64,000 bases of DNA from Mycobacterium sp. (GCF_004298145.1 NZ_SCRH01000052.1:1-64000); one strand, 5' to 3'; shown: positions 10,368-20,465, counted from the stretch's first letter. Notes: generated by a model from the sequence alone, not told the origin. Translations and numbers: made by a program.

Positions 10368-11873
10368 GTGAGTGACGCCCCAGACGCCGAAGCAGATATT
10401 CCCGAGCAGTACCGGATCCGCCGGGACAAGCGCGCTCGGCTGCTCGCCGAGGGGCGTGACCCCTACCCGGTCGCGGTCGAACGCACCCACACGCTGGCGC
10501 AGGTCCGCGCCGCTCACCCCGCCCTGCCGGTCGACACCGCGACCGATGACGTCGTCGGCGTCGCCGGCCGGGTGATCTTCGCGCGCAACTCCGGAAAACT
10601 CTGCTTCGCCACCCTGCAGGAGGGCGACGGGACCACCCTGCAGGTGATGATCAGCCTCGACAAGGTCGGCCGCGAATCTCTCGACGCGTGGAAGACCGAT
10701 GTGGATCTCGGCGACATCGTCTCCGTGCACGGCAACGTGATCAGCTCCCGGCGCGGCGAGCTATCCGTCCTCGCCGACTCGTGGCGGATGGCAGCCAAGT
10801 CGTTGCGTCCGCTGCCCGTCGCGCACCGGGAGATGAGCGAAGAGGCGCGGGTGCGGCAGCGCTACGTCGACCTGATCGTCCGCCCGCAAGCCCGCGCGGT
10901 GGCACGGCAGCGAATCGCGGTCGTCCGGGCCATACGCAACGCATTGGAACGGCGCGGTTTTCTCGAAGTCGAAACCCCAATGTTGCAGACGCTGGCCGGC
11001 GGCGCGGCCGCGCGGCCCTTCATCACACATTCCAATGCGCTGGACATCGATCTCTACCTGAGGATCGCACCGGAACTGTTCCTCAAGCGCTGCGTGGTCG
11101 GTGGTCTCGACAGGGTCTTCGAACTAAATCGAGTGTTTCGAAACGAAGGTGCGGATTCCACCCATTCTCCCGAATTTTCCATGCTGGAGACCTACCAGGC
11201 CTACGGAACCTATGACGATTCGGCGGTAGTGACACGCGAGCTTATTCAAGAGGTCGCCGATGAGGCGATCGGAACCAGACAACTGCCGCTGCCCGACGGC
11301 AGCGTCTACGACATAGACGGAGAATGGGCTTCTATAGAAATGTACCCGTCGTTGTCGTCGGCGCTCGGTGAAGAGATCACGCCGGAGGCGACGGTCGAAA
11401 AGCTGCTCGGTATCGCCGAACGGCTCGGTGTCGAGATTCCCGGCGACCGGGGCTACGGGCACGGAAAGATCGTCGAGGAACTGTGGGAGCACACGGTGGG
11501 CAACTCGCTCGTCGCTCCCACGTTCGTGCGGGATTTCCCGGTTGAGACAACACCTTTGACGCGCCAGCACCGCAGCATCGCGGGCGTCACGGAGAAGTGG
11601 GACCTTTATGTGCGCGGAGTCGAACTGGCCACCGGGTACTCGGAGTTGAACGATCCGGTCGTGCAGCGGGAAAGGTTCGCCGCCCAAGCGTGCGCGGCGG
11701 CCGCCGGCGACGACGAGGCCATGGTGCTTGACGAAGATTTTCTCGCCGCACTCGAGTATGCGATGCCGCCATGCACCGGGACGGGAATGGGTATCGACCG
11801 GTTGTTGATGACTTTGACCGGACTGTCAATTCGAGAGACAGTTTTGTTCCCGATTGTTCGGCCACACTCGTAG
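10368..11873 (+). CDS. lysS: lysyl-tRNA synthetase, class II
   Basis: Charges tRNA-Lys. 501 aa: OB-fold anticodon-binding domain (about 55-165) then class II catalytic core. Motif 2 is seen in FRNEGADSTHSPEFSMLE and motif 3 in GTGMGIDRLLMTLTG. GTG start at 10368. Followed by the lsr2 control region. It is the non-lysX type (no membrane domain). Confidence 0.96.
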   Translation: MSDAPDAEADIPEQYRIRRDKRARLLAEGRDPYPVAVERTHTLAQVRAAHPALPVDTATDDVVGVAGRVIFARNSGKLCFATLQEGDGTTLQVMISLDKVGRESLDAWKTDVDLGDIVSVHGNVISSRRGELSVLADSWRMAAKSLRPLPVAHREMSEEARVRQRYVDLIVRPQARAVARQRIAVVRAIRNALERRGFLEVETPMLQTLAGGAAARPFITHSNALDIDLYLRIAPELFLKRCVVGGLDRVFELNRVFRNEGADSTHSPEFSMLETYQAYGTYDDSAVVTRELIQEVADEAIGTRQLPLPDGSVYDIDGEWASIEMYPSLSSALGEEITPEATVEKLLGIAERLGVEIPGDRGYGHGKIVEELWEHTVGNSLVAPTFVRDFPVETTPLTRQHRSIAGVTEKWDLYVRGVELATGYSELNDPVVQRERFAAQACAAAAGDDEAMVLDEDFLAALEYAMPPCTGTGMGIDRLLMTLTGLSIRETVLFPIVRPHS

Positions 11874-11875
11874 TT

Positions 11876-11955
11876 GAAAGTTCAAACCCGTCTGTGAAAA
11901 AGTTCAAACCCGTCTGTGAAAAGTTCAAACACCTCGTGAAAGTTCAACACTGCAG
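11876..11955. repeat. four iteron-like direct repeats upstream of lsr2
   Basis: Units beginning at 11876, 11896, 11918 and 11938 share GAAA(AA)GTTCAA; the first two are identical over GTTCAAACCCGTCTGTGA and the third and fourth diverge at the 3' end. Spacing of 20-22 bp, two helical turns, puts the AGTTCAAAC cores on one DNA face. They end just upstream of the likely lsr2 -10. This looks like an array of regulator sites; no family was recognised. Confidence 0.8.
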
Positions 11956-11972
11956 CCTCCGTACAGATTGAG

Positions 11973-11978
11973 TATGCT
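11973..11978 (+). promoter_or_regulatory. probable lsr2 -10 element
   Basis: TATGCT is the best -10 in the intergenic region. It implies a start near 11985 and a leader of roughly 75 nt before the lsr2 ATG. No clear -35 exists, which suits a promoter driven by an activator bound to the repeats just upstream. Confidence 0.5.
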
Positions 11979-12061
11979 GTGTCGTTATGGCACATTGGTG
12001 ACCGGGGAGGTCGATCCAATCTGCTCAGCAACTGCTCAGGACGAAATGCGAGGGTAAGCCA

Positions 12062-12400
12062 ATGGCAAAAAAAGTGACCGTCACCCTGGTCGATGATTTC
12101 GACGGTGCCGGCGCAGCCGACGAAACGGTCGAATTCGGGCTTGACGGGGTGACCTATGAGATTGATCTTTCGTCCAAGAATGCCGCGAAACTGCGCGGGG
12201 ATCTGAAGCAATGGGTGGAAGCCGGTCGCCGTGTCGGCGGTCGCCGGCGCGGGCGTTCGGGCTCGGGACGCGGCCGCGGCGCCATCGACCGTGAGCAGAG
12301 CGCGGCGATCCGCGAATGGGCTCGCCGGAACGGGCACAACGTGTCGACGCGCGGCCGCATCCCGGCCGACGTCATCGACGCATTCCACGCGGCAACCTGA
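12062..12400 (+). CDS. lsr2: nucleoid-associated xenogeneic silencer Lsr2
   Basis: H-NS-like protein that bridges and silences AT-rich DNA. 112 aa, the family length. N-terminal oligomerisation domain (VTLVDDFDG...YEIDLSSKNAAKLR), basic linker GGRRRGRSGSGRGRG, and C-terminal DNA-binding domain with the minor-groove RGR hook near residues 97-99 (STRGRIPAD). Own control region with four iteron-like repeats and a strong hairpin directly after the stop, so it is probably a monocistronic unit. Confidence 0.98.
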   Translation: MAKKVTVTLVDDFDGAGAADETVEFGLDGVTYEIDLSSKNAAKLRGDLKQWVEAGRRVGGRRRGRSGSGRGRGAIDREQSAAIREWARRNGHNVSTRGRIPADVIDAFHAAT

Positions 12401-12407
12401 CAGTCTT

Positions 12408-12446
12408 CAAACCGGCGCCCGGGTTCGATGCCCGGGCGCCGGTTTG
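12408..12446 (+). terminator. strong hairpin terminator after lsr2
   Basis: Perfect 16-bp stem: CAAACCGGCGCCCGGG (12408-12423) and its complement (12431-12446) with a 7-nt loop. Only a short T-containing tail follows, typical of mycobacterial terminators. Confidence 0.85.
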
Positions 12447-12735
12447 TCATTTCGCTGGGCGCGAAATGATCGTCGGGCGCCCCGGGAAACGAATTGGTAG
12501 GTTTCGGCGTTTCTTCGGATACGGGCCGCAACGCCGCAGGCAGTCGCAGGTGAGATTGGTTCGCGGCGAGCAAGTTGCGTCTGTAGCGAACGAGGCGCCG
12601 CAAGGTTAGGTCCGCTGGCGAGCCGACCATTACAGTGGATGTCAGGTACGCGATTCCGGCCGCAGGGGACCGGCAGGGTTCCCGGAAGGGCCGCTAACAG
12701 ATATGTACCGATGTTGAGGGAGAGCAGGTAACCCG
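12447..12735. promoter_or_regulatory. clpC1 upstream region
   Basis: No gene. TACAGT (12631-12636) is the best -10 and would give a ~90-nt leader. An imperfect palindrome GTTGCGT-N4-AGCGAAC (12574-12591) sits ~40 bp upstream of it and is a candidate regulator site; it only partly fits the ClgR consensus. Shine-Dalgarno GGGAGAG (12719-12725) precedes the ATG. Confidence 0.45.
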
Positions 12736-15279
<2,544 letters not shown>

Positions 15280-15284
15280 CAACC

Positions 15285-15330
15285 GGCGGAAACGGGCAGG
15301 TCTCGGACTGGACTACCGCCCGTTTTCGCC
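15285..15330 (+). terminator. terminator after clpC1
   Basis: GGCGGAAACGGGC (15285-15297) pairs with GCCCGTTTTCGCC (15318-15330), 12 of 13 positions, loop 20 nt, T-rich right arm. It separates clpC1 from the riboswitch-controlled operon. Confidence 0.65.
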
Positions 15331-15337
15331 GCGTCCT

Positions 15338-15422
15338 ACACTGGCTGCTGTCCTGATGTGCCACGGAATCTGGTGAAAGTCCAGAACGGTCGCGCCACTG
15401 TCCAAAGTCAGACCCGAGGCTC
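15338..15422 (+). promoter_or_regulatory. cobalamin riboswitch
   Basis: The leader carries the B12-box signature: GGAATCTGGTGAAAGTCC with the TCTGG/CCAGA helix, then CGCGCCACTGTCCAAAGTCAGAC. These are the conserved core and B12 box of cobalamin riboswitches. It precedes cobalt transporter genes, the standard target class. Limits are approximate because the outer P1 helix was not folded. Confidence 0.88.
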
Positions 15423-15427
15423 GTCAT

Positions 15428-15459
15428 CCCCAGCGGGGGCGCGTTATCCCCAGAAGGAG
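15428..15459 (+). promoter_or_regulatory. possible expression platform of the cobalamin riboswitch
   Basis: Two ATCCCCAG segments (CCCC at 15428-15431 and 15448-15451) flank GGGGG (15435-15439). Either CCCC can pair with the G-run. The second lies directly before the Shine-Dalgarno AAGGAG (15454-15459) of cbtB, so the choice of partner could expose or mask the ribosome site. Inferred by eye, not folded. Confidence 0.45.
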
Positions 15460-15465
15460 TCGATT

Positions 15466-15681
15466 GTGTCTCACCCGCAGCTCACTGGCGGCCGCACCCG
15501 GTCGGTTGATCTGTCGGCGGCCAGCACCGCGCTTTGGTTGACGGCGACCGTCTTCCTCGCGTTGTTGGCGCTGTACTTCGTCGGCGTCGACCAGGGCGCT
15601 GTTTCGCTCCTCGGCAGCGATTCGCATGTGCACGAGTTCGTGCACGACGCACGCCATCTTCTCGGCTTCCCCTGCCACTGA
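15466..15681 (+). CDS. cbtB: cobalt transporter subunit CbtB
   Basis: 71-aa single-pass membrane protein: one hydrophobic helix (about 22-44) and a C-terminal metal-ligand cluster SHVHEFVHDARHLLGFPCH, the CbtB hallmark. GTG start seven bases after AAGGAG; upstream in-frame codons fall in the riboswitch. CbtB/CbtA are predicted to bring in cobalt for B12 synthesis; the riboswitch supports this. Confidence 0.9.
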   Translation: MSHPQLTGGRTRSVDLSAASTALWLTATVFLALLALYFVGVDQGAVSLLGSDSHVHEFVHDARHLLGFPCH

Positions 15682-15701
15682 CCCGGGAAAGACCCGGCCT
15701 C

Positions 15702-16478
15702 GTGGAGAAACGCCTGATCGCGGGCGGCCTTCTGGCGGGTGCTGTCGGCGCGGTGCTGGCGTTCGTATTCGCCCGCCTGTGCGCCGAGCCCGTCATCGCC
15801 CGCGCGATCGCTTTTGAGGACGGCCGCACGGACGCGGAGAACGCGCACGGCGTGCACGAGCACGGCGCCGAGTTGTTCACCCGGGCGGTGCAGGCCAACG
15901 CCGGGCTGGGATTCGGTGTGCTGATCTTCGGCCTCGCCATGGGCGCGTTGTTCGCGGTGTTGTTCAGCGTCGTCTACACGCGCACGAATGAGGCGCAGCC
16001 GCAGGCGCTTTCGTTGCTTCTGGCGGCCGGTGCGTTCGGAGCGGTGTATGTGGTGCCATTTCTGAAGTATCCGCCGAATCCGCCGGCGGTCGGTCAGTCC
16101 GACACGATCGGCGCGCGCACCGGCTGGTATTTGGTGATGGTGGCATCCTCGGTCGTGTTGGCGATCGGCGCGGTATGGCTGGCGCGGCGGCTCGCCGCCC
16201 GGTTCGGCGCGTGGAACGCGAGGCTGCTGGCGGCCAGTTCCTATCTGGTGGCGATCGTCGTGGTGGCGGCGCTGCTGCCGAGCGTGGACGAGACGCCGGA
16301 ACCGCTGCGCGACGCCGCGGGCACCATCGTCTATCCGGGATTCCCCGCCGACGTCCTCTACGAATTCAGGCTGGTGTCGTTGGCTACCCAGCTGGTGCTG
16401 TGGGCGGGCATCGGCCTGGTTTTCTCCGTGGTGTCGTCCCGGCTGCTGACTGAGCGCGCCTCGAGCACCGCGGCGTGA
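15702..16478 (+). CDS. cbtA: cobalt transporter subunit CbtA
   Basis: 258 aa with about five or six membrane helices, starting VEKRLIAGGLLAGAVGAVLAFVFAR. A His/Glu-rich loop (ENAHGVHEHGAELF) between the first helices could bind metal. GTG start 20 nt after cbtB; the 3' end overlaps the next gene (GTGA). Predicted cobalt permease working with CbtB under cobalamin control. Confidence 0.9.
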   Translation: MEKRLIAGGLLAGAVGAVLAFVFARLCAEPVIARAIAFEDGRTDAENAHGVHEHGAELFTRAVQANAGLGFGVLIFGLAMGALFAVLFSVVYTRTNEAQPQALSLLLAAGAFGAVYVVPFLKYPPNPPAVGQSDTIGARTGWYLVMVASSVVLAIGAVWLARRLAARFGAWNARLLAASSYLVAIVVVAALLPSVDETPEPLRDAAGTIVYPGFPADVLYEFRLVSLATQLVLWAGIGLVFSVVSSRLLTERASSTAA

Positions 16479-17026
16479 CGGAGGTCGTCCGGCTGACCCT
16501 CATATCGCACGCGATGACCGAGGCGATGGCGGCCGGGCGTTTTCCCGCCGACGAGCCGCTCAACGATGTCGGGCGTCGGCAGGCTGCCGCCGCTGCGGGT
16601 CCTGGTGTTCCGACCGCTGGACGCGAATTCGCCGGACCCGAGCGGCGTGCCCGCCAAACCGCGGAACTGCTGGGGCTGAGTGCCGCCGCCGAGCCGCGGT
16701 TGGCCGACCTCGACTGCGGACGGTGGCGCGGCGAGGCGCTCGCGGCCCTGCCTCCGGCGGATCTCGAGGCGTGGCTGACCGAGCCCGCCCGGGCGCCCCA
16801 CGGCGGCGAGTCGATAGTCGACCTCGTCGATCGGGTGGCCGGATGGCTGAAGTCGTTGACCGACAAGGCATTACCCACGGTAGCGGTGACGCACCCTGCG
16901 GTGGTCCGGGCGGCGATCCTGGCGGCGCTGGACATCCCGCCGGCCTCGTTCTGGCGCGTCGACGTCGCACCGGCCGGTCGCGTCGTCATGCATTTCCGCG
17001 CCGGACACTGGACGCTGCGGCTGTGA
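16475..17026 (+). CDS. histidine phosphatase family protein, cobalt operon
   Basis: 183 aa phosphoglycerate-mutase-like fold. The usual RHG motif is replaced by SHA (Ser11-His12-Ala13), but the phospho-accepting His12, an Arg in GPERRARQT (R58/R60), and the second His140 (AVTHPAVVRAAI) are kept. The acid is Asp (LADLDCGRWRG) rather than Glu. Start overlaps cbtA, so it is co-translated with the transporter. A role in cobalamin assembly (alpha-ribazole phosphate phosphatase type) is an inference from context. Only three bases separate it from convergent lpqF. Confidence 0.8.
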   Translation: MTEVVRLTLISHAMTEAMAAGRFPADEPLNDVGRRQAAAAAGPGVPTAGREFAGPERRARQTAELLGLSAAAEPRLADLDCGRWRGEALAALPPADLEAWLTEPARAPHGGESIVDLVDRVAGWLKSLTDKALPTVAVTHPAVVRAAILAALDIPPASFWRVDVAPAGRVVMHFRAGHWTLRL

Positions 17027-17029
17027 CCG

Positions 17030-18415
17030 TCAGCGCGGCGCGATCAGCGCGAAGGCCTGTTTGGCGACCTGCAGCATCCAGCCGGTCACGGTCGGCCCAT
17101 GATCGCGCGGCCAGTTCAGCTGAAAGCTGACCACCCACGGCTGCCGCGTCTTGTCGACGGCATACCAGCTAAACGTCAAATCGCCCGGCAGGCCACCGGC
17201 TTTCGCGCCGATGTAGGGCCACACCTTGTGGTCCAGCTGGATACCGGAGACCGCGGAGAGGATCTCTCGCACCGGCGCGGCCGCGCCGACGGCGTCGTCC
17301 TGCAGCGCCGCATGGACTCGGCAGATGTCCTCGGCGTTGCCGTACCACTCCGCGCCGTAAGAGGATGCCGGCGAGTGAGCGCGCGTCGGATCCGGGTCAT
17401 ACGGCGTGGAGTTCGCCTGCTCGAGCAGCTGGGCTCGGACTTGCGGGGATCCGTGCTCCCATTGGCCGCGCAGGTCCGGTCTGCCCCAGCCGACCGAGAA
17501 CAGCTCGTACATGGTGGGGAAGGGAGTCATGCTGGCCGGGTCGTGATGGCCGGCCGTGGCGAGCGCCTCGGAGATGGCGTTCGTGCCCATTTTTCCGATC
17601 AGCAGGTCGGTTGCCATGTTGTCGCTGGTGGCGATCATCTTCTCGGCGGCCGTGCGAACCGAGACGTGGGCACCGGTGGGCAGCGCCAAGCCCGACGACC
17701 CGACGGCGCGGCTCTTGTCCGTGACGGTCAGCTGGTCGTCCCAGGACACCGTTCCGTTCTTGATGGCACCGGCCAGAGCGTGCAACACGTACAGCTTGAA
17801 AATCGATGCCAGGGGCAGAGATTCGCGAGTGTTGGTGCCCGCCACCGGGTTGCAGTGGCGTTGAACGGACGGGTTGACCTTGGCGACCTGGTAGGAGTAG
17901 CGGGCGCCGGTCTTGCTCAACACCGCGTCGATATCGTGCCACGACCTGACCGGCGGCGCCTGGGTGTCCAGGTCGAACCGGTCCACCCACCCGCCGTCGT
18001 CGGTGTGGATCCGGATGTCTTGCCGGGCACCGTAGGAAGACGTCAGGTGCAGGGTGGCGACGCTCGCGCCGATGTCGACACCGTCAAGGGTGAACGGGCG
18101 ATCCCACCACAGCGCCTCCATGGTGGTTTCCACCGACTCGACCTTGTCGGGCACCGCCAGCGTGCGGACTCCGACCGGTCCGATGGGCCAGTCCGAATTG
18201 AGCATGTCCAACGTCTGCTGGGCCCGAATGCCGGGCGGGGTGCGGGTGTCGATCTGTCGCCCCGGGTTCGCCGCATTCGCCTGCGGCGACGGGGAGGGGG
18301 CGCAACCGGGCGCCAGTGTCACTACCAATGCGGTGGCGGCGCTCAGCGCCAGTGCGCGGCGCCAGGCCGACCGCCCGCTAGCCAGCCTGCTTGTTTGCGG
18401 CAACGTCCAGCACAA
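17030..18415 (-). CDS. lpqF: lipoprotein LpqF, serine beta-lactamase-like fold
   Basis: 461 aa. Signal peptide with lipobox LAPGC (Cys38), so exported and lipid-anchored. The C-terminal two thirds is a penicillin-binding/beta-lactamase fold: SxxK (SIFK in LPLASIFKLY), SDN (ATSDNMATDLL) and K-A-G (GAKAGG) are all present, so it may be an active serine hydrolase. Substrate unknown. The GTG at 18415 overlaps mhuD by 38 nt; a TTG at 18403 would also leave a full signal peptide. Confidence 0.88.
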   Translation of the reverse strand: MCWTLPQTSRLASGRSAWRRALALSAATALVVTLAPGCAPSPSPQANAANPGRQIDTRTPPGIRAQQTLDMLNSDWPIGPVGVRTLAVPDKVESVETTMEALWWDRPFTLDGVDIGASVATLHLTSSYGARQDIRIHTDDGGWVDRFDLDTQAPPVRSWHDIDAVLSKTGARYSYQVAKVNPSVQRHCNPVAGTNTRESLPLASIFKLYVLHALAGAIKNGTVSWDDQLTVTDKSRAVGSSGLALPTGAHVSVRTAAEKMIATSDNMATDLLIGKMGTNAISEALATAGHHDPASMTPFPTMYELFSVGWGRPDLRGQWEHGSPQVRAQLLEQANSTPYDPDPTRAHSPASSYGAEWYGNAEDICRVHAALQDDAVGAAAPVREILSAVSGIQLDHKVWPYIGAKAGGLPGDLTFSWYAVDKTRQPWVVSFQLNWPRDHGPTVTGWMLQVAKQAFALIAPR

Positions 18416-18698
18416 CCTCGAATTCCAGCAGCGACGCCCCGGTCGCCACCGGGTTGGCCCGATGGCCGGCGTGAGCTTCGATGGCGGGACCCTTGGCCCA
18501 CGCCTGGAACGCCTCGTCGGACTCCCAGTGCGTCACCACGAAGTAGCGGTCCTCGCCCTGGATCGGGCGCAGCAACTGGAAGCCGAGGAAGCCGGGCTGA
18601 TTCTCCACCGCATGCGCGCGGTGGGCGAACCGCTTCTCCAGTTCGGGGCCGGCGTCGGCGGGAACTTCGATTGCGTTGATCTTCACCACTGGCGGCAT
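18378..18698 (-). CDS. mhuD: heme-degrading monooxygenase MhuD
   Basis: Breaks down heme to mycobilin and iron without releasing CO. 106 aa ABM-domain protein. Catalytic Asn8, Trp67 and His76 correspond to N7, W66 and H75 of the M. tuberculosis enzyme (one extra Pro at the N-terminus). It precedes lpqF on the same strand. A TAGCCT -10 six bases before the ATG indicates a leaderless transcript. No iron box was found next to it. Confidence 0.96.
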   Translation of the reverse strand: MPPVVKINAIEVPADAGPELEKRFAHRAHAVENQPGFLGFQLLRPIQGEDRYFVVTHWESDEAFQAWAKGPAIEAHAGHRANPVATGASLLEFEVVLDVAANKQAG

Positions 18699-18704
18699 GC
18701 CGCT

Positions 18705-18710
18705 AGGCTA
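18705..18710 (-). promoter_or_regulatory. leaderless -10 of mhuD
   Basis: Minus-strand TAGCCT, then six bases, then the ATG at 18698: the standard mycobacterial leaderless layout. Confidence 0.5.
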
Positions 18711-18759
18711 CCCCGCCCCCCGCACCTTTCAACGAGGGCGGTCCACGCAAGATGGTGAC

Positions 18760-19530
18760 ATGCCCAGCGAACTGTTGACCCGTCACGGGGGACGCGGCGA
18801 GCCATTGGTGCTGGCGCATGGGCTGATGGGGCGGGGAACCACGTGGACGCGTCAGCTGCCGTGGCTGACCCGCCTGGGCACCGTCTACAGCTACGACGCG
18901 CTATGGCACCGGGGTCGCGGCGTCGACGATCCGCACCCGATCAGCACCGAACGGTTCGTGGCAGACCTGGGCGACGCGGTCAGTGCGTTGGGCGCGCGGG
19001 TCAGGATCGTCGGGCATTCGATGGGCGCCCTGCACGCGTGGTGCCTGGCCGCCGAGCGCCCCGAGCTGGTTTCCGCCCTGGTGCTCGAGGACATGGCGCC
19101 GGATTTCCGCGGCCGCACCACCGGACCGTGGGAGCCCTGGCTGCATGCACTTCCGGTCGAATTCGATTCCGCCGAGCAGGTATTCGCCGAATTCGGGCCC
19201 GTCGCCGGGCGGTATTTCCTGGAGGCGTTCGACCGCACCGAAACCGGTTGGCGGCTGCACGGACACACCTCGCGATGGCTCGAGATCGCCGCGGAATGGG
19301 GCACCCGGGACTACTGGGCGCAGTGGCGGGCGGTGCGCGTCCCGGCGCTGCTCATCGAGGCCGGTAACTCGGTCACACCCCCGGGACAGATGCAAGAAAT
19401 GTTCGAAACCGGCACCGCGGCAATGTATTTGCGGGTTTCGCAAGCCGGCCACCTGATCCACGACGAAGCGCCCGGGGAATACCGCGAAGCGGTGGAGGCT
19501 TTCCTGGCCGCGCCGGATCGGCGGCGCTGA
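18760..19530 (+). CDS. alpha/beta hydrolase (Rv3591c-like)
   Basis: 256 aa. Oxyanion-hole segment LAHGLMG, nucleophile elbow GHSMGA with Ser87, and a C-terminal His in AGHLIHDE complete the fold. Substrate unknown. The ATG at 18760 (MPSELLTRHGGRGEP) gives a normal start; the in-frame ATG at 18676 lies in the mhuD coding region. Divergent from mhuD with 61 bp between start codons. Confidence 0.87.
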   Translation: MPSELLTRHGGRGEPLVLAHGLMGRGTTWTRQLPWLTRLGTVYSYDALWHRGRGVDDPHPISTERFVADLGDAVSALGARVRIVGHSMGALHAWCLAAERPELVSALVLEDMAPDFRGRTTGPWEPWLHALPVEFDSAEQVFAEFGPVAGRYFLEAFDRTETGWRLHGHTSRWLEIAAEWGTRDYWAQWRAVRVPALLIEAGNSVTPPGQMQEMFETGTAAMYLRVSQAGHLIHDEAPGEYREAVEAFLAAPDRRR

Positions 19531-19535
19531 TCACA

Positions 19536-19555
19536 GCTGGGACGTCGGTGCCCGA
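19536..19555 (+). promoter_or_regulatory. degenerate DosR-box-like sequence
   Basis: GGGAC-GTCG-GTGCC-CGA follows the DosR 20-mer TTSGGGACTWWAGTCCCSAA in its two half-site cores but matches only about 12 of 20 positions. It is noted because Rv0081, the orthologue of the next gene, is a DosR target in M. tuberculosis. Confidence 0.3.
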
Positions 19556-19583
19556 GATGAAGACCGCAACAACATCTGATAAC

Positions 19584-19607
19584 TTCTTCAATTGTTCGAA
19601 TCAAGAA
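19584..19607. promoter_or_regulatory. AT-rich imperfect palindrome before the ArsR gene
   Basis: TTCTT (19584-19588) and AAGAA (19603-19607) bound a 24-bp partly symmetric AT-rich segment ~30 bp before the regulator's start. ArsR repressors bind such AT-rich imperfect palindromes, so this is the best candidate autoregulatory operator. Confidence 0.45.
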
Positions 19608-19635
19608 ATTATGTAGTTGTCAGGAGATTGGCGCC

Positions 19636-19971
19636 GTGTCGGAGCCGTTGTACAAGCTCAAGGCCGAGTTCTTCAAGACGTTGGGGCATCCGGCGCGGAT
19701 CAGGATTCTCGAGCTGTTGGTGGCGGCCGACAAGTCGGTCGGCGAGCTGTTGCCCGAGGTTGGCCTGGAATCGTCGAATCTGTCGCAGCAGCTGGGTGTG
19801 CTGCGCCGGGCCGGCGTGGTCGACGCGCTGCGGGACGGCAACACCATGATCTACTCGATCGCCTCGCCGGACATTGCCGAGCTGCTGCTGGTGGCGCGCA
19901 AGGTTCTCAGCGGGGTGCTCAGCGATCGCGTCGCGGTGTTGGAGGACCTGCGCGCCGGTGGCGCGGAGTAG
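19636..19971 (+). CDS. ArsR-family winged-helix regulator (Rv0081 orthologue)
   Basis: 111 aa. Winged helix with recognition region ESSNLSQQLGVLRRAGVVDALRDGNTMIYSI. No CxC metal site is seen; the usual ELxVCDL box is replaced by VGELLPEVGLESSN, so it is probably not a classic metal sensor. Close to my recollection of Rv0081, a hypoxia-network hub in M. tuberculosis. GTG start after an AGGAG site. Followed after 14 nt by the hydrogenase-like operon, its likely target. Confidence 0.92.
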   Translation: MSEPLYKLKAEFFKTLGHPARIRILELLVAADKSVGELLPEVGLESSNLSQQLGVLRRAGVVDALRDGNTMIYSIASPDIAELLLVARKVLSGVLSDRVAVLEDLRAGGAE

Positions 19972-19985
19972 GGCGGAGCAGGTCA

Positions 19986-20465
19986 GTGGGCTGGATCGGC
20001 AAGGTCCTGCGGGTGGGCCGGATCACCGAACCCGCCGCACCCGCACCGGACGAGTCGATGAAACCGATTGCCGAAGTGCGGGGTTCGGTTCAGGTCCGGC
20101 ATGTCGACGCGGGTTCGTGCAATGGATGCGAAGTGGAGATCTCCGGCGCGTTCGGACCGGTGTACGACGTCGAGCGGTTCGGGGCGCGCCTGGTGGCGTC
20201 GCCCCGCCACGCGGATGCGCTGCTGGTGACCGGCGTCGTGACACGCAACATGGCCGGACCACTACAGACCACGGTCGCCGCCACGCCGCGCCCCCGTCGG
20301 GTGATTGCCTGTGGCGACTGTGCCCTGAACCGGGGCGTCTTCAAAGACGCCTATGGCGTCGTCGGGGCGGTTGCCGATGTGGTGCCCGTCGACGTGGAGA
20401 TCCCGGGATGTCCACCGACCCCGAGCCAGATCGTCGCCGCGCTGAGGTCGGTGACCGGCAAGTGA
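19986..20465 (+). CDS. NuoB/HycG-like iron-sulfur subunit of a hydrogenase-related complex (Rv0082-like)
   Basis: 159 aa small subunit that would hold the cluster next to the active-site subunit. Cysteines C45 and C48 (GSCNGCEVE), C112 (CGDCALN) and C142 (IPGCPPTP) are in the positions of the proximal 4Fe-4S ligands of NuoB and group 4 hydrogenase small subunits, so cluster binding looks intact. GTG start 14 nt after the regulator; stop overlaps the next gene (GTGA). Confidence 0.9.
   Translation: MGWIGKVLRVGRITEPAAPAPDESMKPIAEVRGSVQVRHVDAGSCNGCEVEISGAFGPVYDVERFGARLVASPRHADALLVTGVVTRNMAGPLQTTVAATPRPRRVIACGDCALNRGVFKDAYGVVGAVADVVPVDVEIPGCPPTPSQIVAALRSVTGK

Noticed and set aside
12574..12591. 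ClgR operator before clpC1
   Set aside because: The palindrome keeps the spacing idea but misses key bases of the CGC-N5-GCG core; kept only as an unassigned candidate site.
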